A DNA stretch of 64,000 bases from Rummeliibacillus pycnus_B (GCF_050459865.1 NZ_JBCMNM010000017.1:1-64000); one strand, 5' to 3'; counted from the stretch's first letter, positions 1-8,762 are shown. The notes: generated from the sequence alone by a model not told the origin. Numbers and translations: made by a program.

Positions 1-24
1 GCCCGCGGAAAGCGAAGCTATTTC
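1..24 (+). repeat. 3' tail of an interspersed Bacillales repeat element (cut by window edge)
   Basis: The first bases (GCCCGCGGAAAGCG) match the 3' segment of the element at 31461-31564 (GCCCGTGGAAAGCG). The rest of the element would lie outside the window. Bases 25-135 hold no other gene and no clear promoter. Confidence 0.45.
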
Positions 25-135
25 CACATCATTCAGTTAAATTGCATCGCTAAATGGTTTTTACTTATACAGCATGTATATAAAAGTAATGGGTTAATTC
101 GTCATCGTTTCGATTGAATGAAAGGAGAAGCTAAA

Positions 136-999
136 ATGCAACAAATTATACAACAGGAACAAACAACAAGAAAAAATCGAAATCATTCTAAAGAGGATTT
201 ACTCTTAATTGGAAAAGGCGGTTATATTTCGCCAAATGATTATTTATGGGAAGATGTACTATTAAGTGTTACGCTAAAAAAACCTGTGTTACTTAAAGGT
301 CCTGCAGGTTCTGGTAAAACTAAAATGGCGGAATCATTCTCTCACTTTTTCAGTCAACCAATGCATAGTATTAACTGTTCAGTTGATCTAGATGCTGAAA
401 GTTTGCTTGGTTTTAAGACAATGGTGCAAAAAAATGGCCAAACAATGATTGAATTTATAGAGGGCCCAGTCGTCAAGGCAATGAAGCAAGGCCATCTACT
501 TTATATTGATGAAATTAATATGGCGAAAGCTGAAACTTTACCGATTTTGCATAGTGTTTTGGATTATCGTCGAATGTTGACCAATCCATTTACAGGAGAA
601 GTGATACAAGCGCATCCTGATTTTAGCATAGTAGCTGCAATCAATGAGGGGTATATTGGAACAGCTCCAATGAATGAAGCATTAAAAAATCGCTTTGTTT
701 CATTTAGTATTCCATATTTAGATGGGGAACAATTAAAAGAATTATGGCAAAATAGATTTCCTACAGTATCGAATGAACTGCAAACATTGATGTTACAAAT
801 TGCAGGGGATTTAAAACAACAAGTAATTAATGGTTTATTAAGTGAAGAAGCTGCATCAATTCGTAGCTTACTTGATGCAACAGAATTAGCACAATATATG
901 GATCCACTTCGAGCTATTCGTTATGCCGTAGCTGAAAAATTAGATGATCAGAGTGAAAAAGATTTAGTGATTGAGTTAGCAAAAACGTGGATGAAGTGA
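136..999 (+). CDS. yojN: MoxR-family AAA+ ATPase (YojN/NorQ-like)
   Basis: AAA+ ATPase of the MoxR/NorQ/CbbQ group, 287 residues. These enzymes act as ATP-driven chaperones that insert cofactors or activate a partner, working with a VWA protein. The P-loop GPAGSGKT lies at residues 55-62 and the Walker B segment LLYIDEINMA near 122-131, followed by an AAINEG sensor-1 region. An in-frame ATG at 118 exists, but AAAGGAG at 121-127 is correctly spaced for the ATG at 136, so I use that. The VWA partner follows 10 bp downstream, the classic MoxR-VWA pairing and the yojN-yojO order of Bacillus. The substrate is unknown; no nitric oxide reductase or Rubisco gene is near. Confidence 0.88.
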   Translation: MQQIIQQEQTTRKNRNHSKEDLLLIGKGGYISPNDYLWEDVLLSVTLKKPVLLKGPAGSGKTKMAESFSHFFSQPMHSINCSVDLDAESLLGFKTMVQKNGQTMIEFIEGPVVKAMKQGHLLYIDEINMAKAETLPILHSVLDYRRMLTNPFTGEVIQAHPDFSIVAAINEGYIGTAPMNEALKNRFVSFSIPYLDGEQLKELWQNRFPTVSNELQTLMLQIAGDLKQQVINGLLSEEAASIRSLLDATELAQYMDPLRAIRYAVAEKLDDQSEKDLVIELAKTWMK

Positions 1000-1009
1000 G
1001 GTTTTTTAA

Positions 1010-2911
1010 ATGGCCGAACTAAGTCGCTTTATACAATTTAATAACGAACAAATCGATCCAAGGCAAATGTTACATTATGAGCAACTCGCAAAAGCCCTTG
1101 CAAATGCTCCATATCTATCTATTACAGAAAGACAATTAATTGAGATGCGACCACAAGAACAGCAAATTGCGATAAGTGTATTTTGGAGACATCGTGATGA
1201 GGAAACAATGAATTTGGGGCGTCTTTCGGATCTTTATTTGTTAACAACTGGTTTTTGGCAAGAATTTGAGGTTGATGACTGGCTTACCCTCGAAGAAGAA
1301 ATAAAAGATTATCCACTAAAAAAATTATTCAAACAACTAGTCCTACTTGTTGAAGAATTTCGATTAATGGACGGTGTTGTGGAAAAAAGACCAGGCACGT
1401 TTAAAGCATTTCAAATAAGAAGAAATACGTATATTGATTCGCACAAACATAGATTTGAAGTGAATTGTCAAAAGGGATTTGTAGCAGATGCGTTAGTCAA
1501 TTATTTATATTTGGCAGCGCATGAAGGAATGATGAAATTACCTCAAAACGAAATTTCTGAGAAATTTGAATCAACTCTTTATCCTTTTCAACAAATTTAT
1601 GATATGAAATCGACTAACGATAGTATCAATTTGATTTACCGAGTGATGCCTTATATAGAAGAGAGTATTACAAAAGACCTTATGCTCAATTATTATGCAT
1701 TGATGGATTCAATCCCTGAAGCGGCAAAATTCCATGAGCATAAAGGAGTAAAGGGCCAAGAATGTGGTAATCAAAAAAATGCAAAAGCAACGATTGAACA
1801 ACTATTTCGGACTTGGCACAGAGAAACGCAGGAAGAAACAGGTGTACACTTGAGATATGAACTTGAACGAGGAAATGCTGGTAAGGCATTAAGCCAAGAA
1901 GCAGAAGAAGGTCAAGATGGCAACGAAATATCAGAGGAAGGTGTAGGAGGGACTCCAAATTCAAATACAACTCCACAAGTTTCATCTTTTAACGATGCAA
2001 AAAAACTACCAAGAGGTAAACGACAAGCGGGAAAAGATTACGGGGAGCAAAATGCAAATGTTGTATTTGAAGAAAAGAGAATTGAACAAACCAAAGATAT
2101 ACAAGTATTGACAACATTAGCAACATGGCGAGCAGCACAAGCTCCAAATGTAAAAGCGTTAACAACAGAATTCCGAAAACGACTGGCACAAAAAGAAATT
2201 GCTAAAAGAGAGCATTTATCAAAAGGAAGATTAGATTCTTCCAAATTAGTAAATTTTCTGTTAGAGGATCGCCCAAAACTTTTCTATCAAAAAAATGCGC
2301 CTGCAAAGCCATTAGATGCCGTTTTTGGTTTACTAATTGATGGTTCTGCATCCATGCTGGATAAAATGGATGAAACCAAAAAAGCTGTTTTGCTATTCCA
2401 CGATGTGCTTCGACAAATGAAAATTCCACACGAAATGGTTTCATTTTATGAGGATGCTTATGAAGCAACAACTGAAATTCAGCCAAATACTTTTGAATGG
2501 CTGCATAAACTAGAGGATGGCCAGAAAGATAGCGGTGCAGCTATAATGTCACTTAAGGCACATGAAGATAATCGTGATGGATTTGCAATTCGTTGGATGA
2601 CAAAACGGTTAAAACACCGTGATGAAAAACATCGCTTCTTACTCGTTTTTTCTGATGGTGAACCATCGGCATTTGAATATGCTCAAAATGGTGTTAAAGA
2701 TACTGCAGAAGCAGTTTTGGAAGCAGAAAAACAGAATATACAAGTACTCCACTTATTCTTAAATACCGAGATGCCAGGAGAAGAGCAATTACAACTTTTT
2801 CATATGATCTATGGTACGCATACAGTTGCAGCAGACAGTGTCGAAAAATTTACAGATGTTACATTAAGATTGTTGCGAAAGATGATATCTTTAGTCATCC
2901 AAAGCCAATAG
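1010..2911 (+). CDS. yojO: VWA-domain protein, MoxR partner (YojO/NorD-like)
   Basis: Large cytoplasmic protein of 633 residues, the usual length of YojO/NorD-type partners. The C-terminal von Willebrand A domain starts near residue 438 with the MIDAS motif DGSAS, and a second metal-site motif FSDGEPS lies near 547-553. The middle (about 295-350) is a low-complexity, charged linker rich in E, G, N and Q. It follows the MoxR ATPase after 10 bp, with GAGG upstream of the ATG, and is almost surely co-transcribed and functionally coupled. The protein acted on is not evident here. Confidence 0.87.
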   Translation: MAELSRFIQFNNEQIDPRQMLHYEQLAKALANAPYLSITERQLIEMRPQEQQIAISVFWRHRDEETMNLGRLSDLYLLTTGFWQEFEVDDWLTLEEEIKDYPLKKLFKQLVLLVEEFRLMDGVVEKRPGTFKAFQIRRNTYIDSHKHRFEVNCQKGFVADALVNYLYLAAHEGMMKLPQNEISEKFESTLYPFQQIYDMKSTNDSINLIYRVMPYIEESITKDLMLNYYALMDSIPEAAKFHEHKGVKGQECGNQKNAKATIEQLFRTWHRETQEETGVHLRYELERGNAGKALSQEAEEGQDGNEISEEGVGGTPNSNTTPQVSSFNDAKKLPRGKRQAGKDYGEQNANVVFEEKRIEQTKDIQVLTTLATWRAAQAPNVKALTTEFRKRLAQKEIAKREHLSKGRLDSSKLVNFLLEDRPKLFYQKNAPAKPLDAVFGLLIDGSASMLDKMDETKKAVLLFHDVLRQMKIPHEMVSFYEDAYEATTEIQPNTFEWLHKLEDGQKDSGAAIMSLKAHEDNRDGFAIRWMTKRLKHRDEKHRFLLVFSDGEPSAFEYAQNGVKDTAEAVLEAEKQNIQVLHLFLNTEMPGEEQLQLFHMIYGTHTVAADSVEKFTDVTLRLLRKMISLVIQSQ

Positions 2912-2926
2912 TATAAAAATAGAGAA

Positions 2927-2960
2927 GGGGAGTAAGCTGATATACTTTAGCTTACTCCCC
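2927..2960. terminator. Bidirectional terminator between yojO and telA
   Basis: Perfect 12-bp inverted repeat (GGGGAGTAAGCT / AGCTTACTCCCC) with a 10-base loop between two convergent genes. On the plus strand it is followed by ATTAATTTT and on the minus strand by TTCTCTATTTTT, so it can serve both. Confidence 0.85.
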
Positions 2961-2967
2961 ATTAATT

Positions 2968-4152
2968 TTAATATGGTGATCTTTCTTGATGCTTTGTGTG
3001 AATGGATAAAAGACGTTGTTTTAGATCTTCTTCCATACGTGCAATTTCAATTTCTGCAGCTTTTCGTTTTTGACGACCATCTGCTTGGATTTGTAAGGTT
3101 TCTTCGATTGTAGAAATTAGATTTTCTTGAGTTTTCTTTAATGTTTCGATTTCCACTAAACCACGTTCATTTTCCTTGGCGGTTTCTATTGTATTAACTT
3201 TTAACATTTCAGAGTTTTTCAGAAGTAGGTCATTCGTAGTTTTCGTTACTTGTTTTTGTGCTTCTACGGCTTTACGCTGATTATTTAAAGTTAAGGCAAT
3301 AGCAATTTGATTCTTCCATAATGGAATAGCAGTCATAATGGAAGATTGAATTTTTTCCGCCAAAGTTTGATTTGTTTGTTGAATCATTCGAATTTGTGGT
3401 GCTGTTTGAATCGTGATTTGACGGGATAACTGTAAATCGTAAACACGTTTTTCAAGACGATCTACAAATTGTGCAAGGTCGTTAAATTCCTGTACATCCA
3501 TTTGATCCTGAGAGGCTTCTGCTTTTTGTTTCAATTCAGGTAGCATTTTAGAGACAATTTCCTCTTTTTTTAATTCAGCAGCAGCAATATAAATATTTAA
3601 AGCCTGAAAATAGGTTTTGTTTTGCTCATAAAGTTGGTCTAACATATGAACATCTTCTACAAGACCTGTTTTCGAATGCTCTAATTGAATACCAATTCGA
3701 TCTATTTGTGTACTTAATTTCTGATATTTTGTCATAAGCTCTTGCAAAGAACGGGAAACGCGACCAAAAAATTTACGAATGCCACTTTTTTCACCTTTTT
3801 GGAGTTCTTCAGGGTCAAGTTCATTTAATTTGTCCATCAAATCTTTCAGAACATCACCTACTGGCCCGATATCTTTTCTTTGTACATGATCAAGCATTTG
3901 ATGAGAAAAACGGGATAGTTCAGTCTGGGCATTCGCACCATAAGTTAAGATTGATTCATAATTGCCAACTGGTATTTGTTCTGAAAGTTGCTTGGCTTTT
4001 TTCTGATCTTCCTCTGGTAAACGTTCAAGTACAGAAGGAGCTTTTTGTTCAAGTGGATTAACAGTAGATTGCAATGGTTCAGGTTGTAATTCAAATGGAT
4101 TACTTAATAAATCATCCATCGACTTTGATGAATTAGAAGATGAATTGGTCAT
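2968..4152 (-). CDS. telA: TelA/YaaN-family toxic anion resistance protein
   Basis: TelA-family protein (PF05816) of 394 residues, the usual length. Family members are cytoplasmic, largely alpha-helical proteins linked to tellurite and other toxic-anion tolerance and to cell-envelope stress; the biochemical role is unsettled. The N-terminus is Ser/Asn/Pro-rich, followed by long helical, probably coiled-coil segments, and ends with a basic tail. The ATG overlaps the xpaC stop by four bases (ATGA), so translation is probably coupled. The xpaC-yaaN pair of Bacillus subtilis has the same arrangement. Confidence 0.9.
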   Translation of the reverse strand: MTNSSSNSSKSMDDLLSNPFELQPEPLQSTVNPLEQKAPSVLERLPEEDQKKAKQLSEQIPVGNYESILTYGANAQTELSRFSHQMLDHVQRKDIGPVGDVLKDLMDKLNELDPEELQKGEKSGIRKFFGRVSRSLQELMTKYQKLSTQIDRIGIQLEHSKTGLVEDVHMLDQLYEQNKTYFQALNIYIAAAELKKEEIVSKMLPELKQKAEASQDQMDVQEFNDLAQFVDRLEKRVYDLQLSRQITIQTAPQIRMIQQTNQTLAEKIQSSIMTAIPLWKNQIAIALTLNNQRKAVEAQKQVTKTTNDLLLKNSEMLKVNTIETAKENERGLVEIETLKKTQENLISTIEETLQIQADGRQKRKAAEIEIARMEEDLKQRLLSIHTKHQERSPY

Positions 4153-4799
4153 TTAGATTCTCCTCTCATGGTTGCAGAAGTTTGCTTTTGAGCTGTTGAT
4201 AATTGTGCGAAATCTAATTCCATTTTAAGTTCTTCAATGTCTGTTGCTAGTACAGAATGAAGGTCTTCTTGCATAATATTATTTAGATCTTCTAAAGTTT
4301 CGCGTGTTTCTTGTAAAGCTAAGTGAACATCCAGATTCTTGATCGGTTGAGAAGATAATAAAGCGTATTTCTCGGTTAATTCACTAGCTGAATGAAGATG
4401 AGCGTAGAAAAATTGTTCAGCCTGATAAAATTTTTTAGGGTTTTTGAGAACAATATTTACAATTCTTTTCGCAAGGCGATTCATTTCAAATAGTTGCTTA
4501 AATGTTGAAATGGAACGGACCTTGGTGTAATTACGGTTTAAAATTCTAAGCTGGCTTTGAGCTTCATCTAGTTGTTCTAGAATATGTTTGTATTCTGAGC
4601 GAGTTAGTCCAATTTTTTTTAAGTAACTGTATTGTTGAATGTTCTTAATTATAAAATTAGACGGGAAATACATAGTGATTGATATTAAAGAGCTTATCCA
4701 AAAATTAATGTCAAAATTAAATGTACATACTAGCCATACAGATAGCATTACGATTATATTGAGAAAATTTCTTAAGATAAATTGTCCAAATTTAAGCAA
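4149..4799 (-). CDS. xpaC: XpaC-family membrane protein
   Basis: 216-residue protein of the XpaC family (named for 5-bromo-4-chloroindolyl phosphate hydrolysis). Two hydrophobic segments in the first 55 residues form a membrane hairpin; the remainder is a helical cytoplasmic domain. The start is TTG, supported by AAGGAGG eight bases upstream on the minus strand. It precedes telA with a four-base overlap, so the two likely act as a membrane-anchored pair. No catalytic motif is visible, and the historical activity name may not describe the true role. Confidence 0.85.
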   Translation of the reverse strand: MLKFGQFILRNFLNIIVMLSVWLVCTFNFDINFWISSLISITMYFPSNFIIKNIQQYSYLKKIGLTRSEYKHILEQLDEAQSQLRILNRNYTKVRSISTFKQLFEMNRLAKRIVNIVLKNPKKFYQAEQFFYAHLHSASELTEKYALLSSQPIKNLDVHLALQETRETLEDLNNIMQEDLHSVLATDIEELKMELDFAQLSTAQKQTSATMRGESK

Positions 4800-4833
4800 T
4801 AGATTTGCCTCCTTCTTAAGCTCTTACTTTTAG

Positions 4834-5487
4834 TACGATTGAAGCGTGAGAAAGTTTCATCTTTTTACTAATAAGAGTACGTGATTTAAGTTTAATTACA
4901 ATATTTTATTCAATGATTATCATTGTTATTTTAATATATTGTAACGTTGTATGCGAACGAAAAGGCCGACGAAGAATTTTTGCTTGTCGGCCCAGTTTCT
5001 TCTTATTATATAATTTAAAGTATTAAACGTTCTTTTTCAATTTTTTCGACTAGTTGGTTTATAATAATCAGTACTTTAGATGAAGAAACTTTCTTGCTCA
5101 ATATTAATAGCTGATTGAAATGATCGCATTAAGTCAAATGCCTTGGCAGGTTTAAATCCAAAGTTATACAATATAAGTGTAGTCACATAAATACAAATTG
5201 GTTAAACAAGGCAATTGGTTATTTAGGTTAATATTTAAAATTTCTAAATAAGTTAAAAAAATCCACTACTTCATCGACGTTTTTTCATCTCGTGAAGCAT
5301 TAAAAAATGTATGTTTTTCTAAAATACATTTCTAAGTTAGGTCTAATTGATGTAAATATATAGTTCCCCCTACTAAAAGGAAAATGATTTTTATAGTTAT
5401 TTTTTCACATAGATTACTTGGATTATAGATAGATTAGAGTGTAATTTGTAAACGTCTAACAAAAAATGATTAAAGGGTTGACATATA
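4834..5487. other. Gene-free interval with a Fur-like palindrome
   Basis: About 650 bp with no convincing gene. It holds a 15-bp palindrome at 4911-4925 (separate entry) and a small GGCCGAC/GTCGGCC hairpin at 4964-4992 whose minus-strand side is followed by TTTTC. A stretch open for about 41 codons on the minus strand (5076-5201) has no start or ribosome site and is not called. Confidence 0.5.
4911..4925. promoter_or_regulatory. Fur/PerR-type palindrome upstream of xpaC
   Basis: CAATGAT-T-ATCATTG is a perfect 7-1-7 inverted repeat, the geometry of Fur-superfamily operators. Its inner 13 bases match the classical Fur-box core at 12 of 13 positions. It sits about 110 bp upstream of the xpaC start. 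The regulated gene and the regulator are inferred only. Confidence 0.4.
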
Positions 5488-5766
5488 ATGTACAAGGTTA
5501 TTTATATAAAAGCAGATTATGAGCCATGGTGGCAGTTTGAAGGTTGGGAAGAGACCATTGTTGAAGAGAACATATTCGATAACAAAGAAGAAGCTAAACG
5601 TTTTTTAGTTAATACTTTGAAAAGATTTGAGCAAAAATATGTACATCATGCTCATAAAAAGGATCGATTTTGGGCATTTTGGTCGGATGATGAAATTCAA
5701 TTCTGTGAAGCCTGTGATGATGATATTCAAACTTATCACGGGATTATATGGGAAGAAAAAAATTGA
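5488..5766 (+). CDS. DUF1033 family protein
   Basis: Small acidic protein of 92 residues rich in Trp and Asp/Glu. The N-terminal pattern YEPWWQFEGWEE and the C-terminal acidic tail ending in YHGIIWEE fit the DUF1033 family of Bacilli, whose function is unknown. AAAGGG lies ten bases before the ATG. It stands alone between a long gene-free interval and the cold-shock genes, whose promoter starts about 45 bp after its stop. Confidence 0.75.
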   Translation: MYKVIYIKADYEPWWQFEGWEETIVEENIFDNKEEAKRFLVNTLKRFEQKYVHHAHKKDRFWAFWSDDEIQFCEACDDDIQTYHGIIWEEKN

Positions 5767-5810
5767 CCCAAGTTGAAAGTAATAAATTTTTTGAAAAATC
5801 TTCAATTTTG

Positions 5811-5838
5811 TTGACATTGATTTATTACGTGGTATACT
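5811..5838 (+). promoter_or_regulatory. SigA promoter of the first cold-shock gene
   Basis: TTGACA at 5811-5816 and TATACT at 5833-5838 with a 16-bp spacer. The predicted start near 5845 gives a leader of almost 150 nt before the Csp ATG, typical of cold-shock genes. Confidence 0.8.
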
Positions 5839-5875
5839 ATGTTTAACAAATGAAATTGATTTACCGCAAACTTCC

Positions 5876-5933
5876 ATTCACATATTACAAAAAGTGATCG
5901 GCTTGTCATCGGTACTTTATGTAATATGTGAAT
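5876..5933 (+). promoter_or_regulatory. Long stem-loop in the leader of the first csp gene
   Basis: Perfect 14-bp inverted repeat (ATTCACATATTACA / TGTAATATGTGAAT) enclosing a 30-base loop, directly followed by TTTTTGTTTT. It lies in the long 5' UTR and resembles an attenuator or thermosensor. A homologous hairpin precedes the second csp gene at 6258-6313. Confidence 0.6.
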
Positions 5934-5991
5934 TTTTGTTTTAGGTCGTTAATTCTTATTTGTTCACTTTTATTTTTGGAGGTTTTCTCAC

Positions 5992-6192
5992 ATGAAACAA
6001 GGTACAGTAAAATGGTTTAACTCAGAAAAAGGCTTCGGTTTTATCGAAGTTGATGGCGAAAACGATGTATTCGTACACTTCAGCGCAATCCAAGGCGAAG
6101 GCTTCAAAACTCTTGACGAAGGTCAAAAAGTAGAATTTGAAGTAGTTGAAGGTAACCGCGGACCACAAGCAGCAAACGTTACAAAAATTTAA
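5992..6192 (+). CDS. Cold-shock protein (CspA family)
   Basis: 66-residue single-stranded nucleic-acid binding protein with one cold-shock domain filling its length. RNP1 (KGFGFIE, residues 13-19) and RNP2 (VFVHFSAI, about 26-33) are intact. Such proteins melt RNA secondary structure and support transcription and translation in the cold and in fast growth. GGAGG lies well placed before ATG 5992. It is nearly identical to the next gene, with only a handful of substitutions, so the two are a recent tandem duplicate. Confidence 0.96.
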   Translation: MKQGTVKWFNSEKGFGFIEVDGENDVFVHFSAIQGEGFKTLDEGQKVEFEVVEGNRGPQAANVTKI

Positions 6193-6202
6193 TTTACTGC
6201 TT

Positions 6203-6230
6203 ATAGGGGTAACTCGTTTACCCCTTACTT
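6203..6230 (+). terminator. Probable terminator after the first csp gene
   Basis: Hairpin TAGGGGTAA / TTACCCCTTA with a tiny loop, 12 bp after the stop codon. The following T tract is weak (TACTTTC), so some read-through into the second csp gene is possible. Confidence 0.5.
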
Positions 6231-6257
6231 TCAAATACATAGTTTTGGGTGTATCAC

Positions 6258-6313
6258 ATTTATATATTACAAAGGGTACCTGGCGAATAGATACTTTTTG
6301 TAATATGTAAATC
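6258..6313 (+). promoter_or_regulatory. Stem-loop in the leader of the second csp gene
   Basis: A 16-bp inverted repeat (ATTTATATATTACAAA / TTTGTAATATGTAAAT) with one G-U wobble and a loop of about 24 bases. It shares the arm sequences ATATTACAAA and GTAATATG with the hairpin at 5876-5933, while the loops differ. Confidence 0.55.
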
Positions 6314-6375
6314 TTTGATCTCGGTTGAAAATTGCGTATTGATTTAAAATTTTTATTTATTTGGAGGTTTCAATT

Positions 6376-6576
6376 ATGAAACAAGGTACAGTGAAATGGT
6401 TTAACGCAGAAAAAGGCTTCGGTTTTATCGAAGTACAAGGTGAAGATGACGTATTCGTACACTTCTCAGCAATCCAAGGCGATGGCTTCAAATCTCTTGA
6501 TGAAGGTCAAAAAGTAGAATTTGAAGTGGTTGAAGGTAACCGCGGACCACAAGCAGCAAACGTAACTAAATTCTAA
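6376..6576 (+). CDS. Cold-shock protein (CspA family), second copy
   Basis: 66 residues, one cold-shock domain with intact RNP1 (KGFGFIE) and RNP2 (VFVHFSAI). An upstream in-frame start at 6361 is possible, but TTGGAGG at 6361-6367 is clearly the ribosome site for the ATG at 6376, giving the canonical MKQGTVKWFN start. It differs from the first copy mainly at residues 6-30 and the last residue. It has its own structured leader and a strong terminator, so it can be expressed independently of copy one. Confidence 0.96.
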   Translation: MKQGTVKWFNAEKGFGFIEVQGEDDVFVHFSAIQGDGFKSLDEGQKVEFEVVEGNRGPQAANVTKF

Positions 6577-6590
6577 TCTTAAATAGTAAA

Positions 6591-6619
6591 AGAGCATCCA
6601 TAAAGGGTGCTCTTTTTTT
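6591..6619 (+). terminator. Terminator of the second csp gene
   Basis: AGAGCATCC / GGGTGCTCT stem with a 5-base loop and seven Ts. Confidence 0.92.
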
Positions 6620-6940
6620 GTTAATGAATTTATTTGAAATTGTTCAAATTTCTTAAATGAAATTCATGATTCGGTTTTATAGAATGTACTACTAATATTG
6701 ATTGTGAAAGTGGTTTGTAATTACTACTTATTTTAATAAAATTTATTCCGAAATGTGTAAGATAGGTAAGGTATATGAGTTTTGAGGTAATCAATAGTTA
6801 TGCTAGATTAGACAATACTATTTGGTATGGTATTCTAAAAATTAAACGAAAAGTAGTAGGAGAGATATAGCACAAATATATTTGTTAGATAATTCAAAGT
6901 CTTACTTATATATTTTGTATATATCCAAAATATCTTGAAA
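6620..6940. other. Gene-free AT-rich interval
   Basis: About 320 bp between the csp terminator and the ABC-F terminator. I see no ORF with a ribosome site, no repeat and no RNA fold that stands out. Confidence 0.5.
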
Positions 6941-6986
6941 TAAAAAAGAAAAGGGGATTAGTAGTCAGTGTTTGACTGCTAATCCC
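6941..6986 (-). terminator. Terminator of the ABC-F gene
   Basis: Inverted repeat GGGATTAGTAGTCA / TGACTGCTAATCCC with a 5-base loop. Read on the minus strand it is followed by CTTTTCTTTTTT. Confidence 0.88.
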
Positions 6987-7019
6987 TTCAATTGGTTTAA
7001 AGTGAATAGTTTAGATTGA

Positions 7020-8624
7020 TTAATCTAAGTTGTTTTGTTCTTTCCATTCAAGAAACTCATCATAAGTTAATTGTTTATCTAAAATTGAACCATCTTTACG
7101 AATTTCAATTACACGATTCGCAATTGTTTGGATAAATTGATGGTCATGAGATGTGAAAATCATAGCGCCTTTAAAACTAATAAGACCTTCGTTTAACGCT
7201 TGAATAGATTCAAGATCAAGATGGTTTGTAGGTTCATCTAAAAGTAATACATTTGAGTGAGAAAGCATCATACGAGAAAGCATACAACGAACTTTTTCGC
7301 CCCCTGAAAGAACAGCAGGATTTTTCTTAACTTCTTCACCACTGAATAGCATACGACCTAAGAAGCCGCGTAGGAAGGTTTCTGTTTCATCCTCTGGGGA
7401 GAATTGACGTAACCATTCTACTAATGTTTTTTCTGAACCTTTAAAGAACTCATCGTTATCAAGAGGGAAGTAGCTTTGAGAAGTTGTTACTCCCCATTTG
7501 TAAGAACCTTCGAACTCTTCATCTTCACCAGCGATAATTTTAAGTAATGCTGTCTTCGCAATCGGGTTACCAAGAAGAATAATTTTATCTTCCTTGTTCA
7601 TTGTGAAGCGAAGATCTTTAAATTGTGATTCACCTTCGATTGATTTTGATAAACCATCAACACTTAAAACATCATTACCGATTTCACGTTCCAATGAAAA
7701 GTTGATAAATGGATATTTACGGCTTGAAGGTTTGATATCATCTAATTCGATTTTATCAAGCATTTTTTTACGAGAAGTTGCTTGTTTTGATTTTGATGCG
7801 TTTGCAGAGAAACGAGCAACGAATGCCTGTAATTCTTTAATTTTTTCTTCTTTTTTCTTGTTTTGGTCATTTAACATTCTTTGAGCTAATTGACTAGATT
7901 CATACCAGAAGTCGTAGTTACCCACATAAATTTGAATTTTAGAGTAGTCAAGGTCCGCGATATGAGTACATACTTTGTTTAAGAAATGACGGTCATGGGA
8001 TACGACAATCACTGTGTTTTCAAAGTTAATAAGGAATTCTTCTAACCACTGGATTGCTTTTAAATCTAAGTGGTTGGTAGGTTCATCTAGTAATAATACA
8101 TCTGGTTTGCCGAATAGGGCTTGAGCAAGTAAAACTTTTACTTTTTCAGAACCAGTAAGCTCGGCCATTTTCATATAGTGCATTGATTCAGAAATTCCTA
8201 AACCTTGTAGCAAGATTGCTGCATCAGACTCAGCTTCCCAACCATTCATATCAGCAAATTCGCCTTCAAGCTCTGCAGCGCGGATACCATCTTCGTCAGT
8301 GAAAGGGTCTTTCATATAGATGGCATTCTTTTCTTGCATCACGTCATATAATCGTTTGTGACCCATCATGACTGTTTCTAGAACAGAATATTCTTCGTAT
8401 TCGAAGTGATTTTGTTTTAAAACAGTAAGACGTTCACCAGGATTCATACTAACGTTTCCATCTTGTGGTTCGATTTCTCCTGATAAAATTTTCAAAAATG
8501 TAGATTTCCCTGCACCATTGGCACCGATTAAACCGTAACAGTTACCAGGTGTAAATTTAATATTAACGTCTTCAAATAGCTTACGGTCGCCATAGCGAAG
8601 ACCTACGTTACTTACTTGAATCAT
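7020..8624 (-). CDS. ykpA: ABC-F family ATPase (YkpA/YbiT group)
   Basis: Soluble twin-ATPase protein of 534 residues. ABC-F proteins bind the ribosomal E site and modulate translation; the YkpA/YbiT group is housekeeping rather than a classical antibiotic-resistance factor. NBD1 has GANGAGKST (about 34-42) and LLLDEPTNHLD; NBD2 has LSGGE and LLLDEPTNHLD. The NBD1 signature is altered (LTGSEK) and the NBD2 P-loop is degenerate (GNPIAKTA), so one composite ATP site looks canonical and the other impaired. The interdomain linker is Lys-rich (KSKQATSRKK). AGGAGGT precedes the ATG, and it is monocistronic with its own terminator. Confidence 0.92.
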   Translation of the reverse strand: MIQVSNVGLRYGDRKLFEDVNIKFTPGNCYGLIGANGAGKSTFLKILSGEIEPQDGNVSMNPGERLTVLKQNHFEYEEYSVLETVMMGHKRLYDVMQEKNAIYMKDPFTDEDGIRAAELEGEFADMNGWEAESDAAILLQGLGISESMHYMKMAELTGSEKVKVLLAQALFGKPDVLLLDEPTNHLDLKAIQWLEEFLINFENTVIVVSHDRHFLNKVCTHIADLDYSKIQIYVGNYDFWYESSQLAQRMLNDQNKKKEEKIKELQAFVARFSANASKSKQATSRKKMLDKIELDDIKPSSRKYPFINFSLEREIGNDVLSVDGLSKSIEGESQFKDLRFTMNKEDKIILLGNPIAKTALLKIIAGEDEEFEGSYKWGVTTSQSYFPLDNDEFFKGSEKTLVEWLRQFSPEDETETFLRGFLGRMLFSGEEVKKNPAVLSGGEKVRCMLSRMMLSHSNVLLLDEPTNHLDLESIQALNEGLISFKGAMIFTSHDHQFIQTIANRVIEIRKDGSILDKQLTYDEFLEWKEQNNLD

Positions 8625-8762
8625 GTAAGTACCTCCTTTTTCACAATATTACTATTATATCATGGATATTGTGAAAGCTCTATAGCATTATATCAGGTAG
8701 TGTATTTCTAAGATTTTCCTTTTTCCTTATACAGGCTGCTAAGGAATGAAGAAAATAAAAAA

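Noticed and set aside
5076..5201. About 41 open codons on the minus strand (reads FGFKPAKAFDLMRSF)
   Set aside because: No start codon or ribosome site and no recognisable family; could be a gene relic but chance is as likely.
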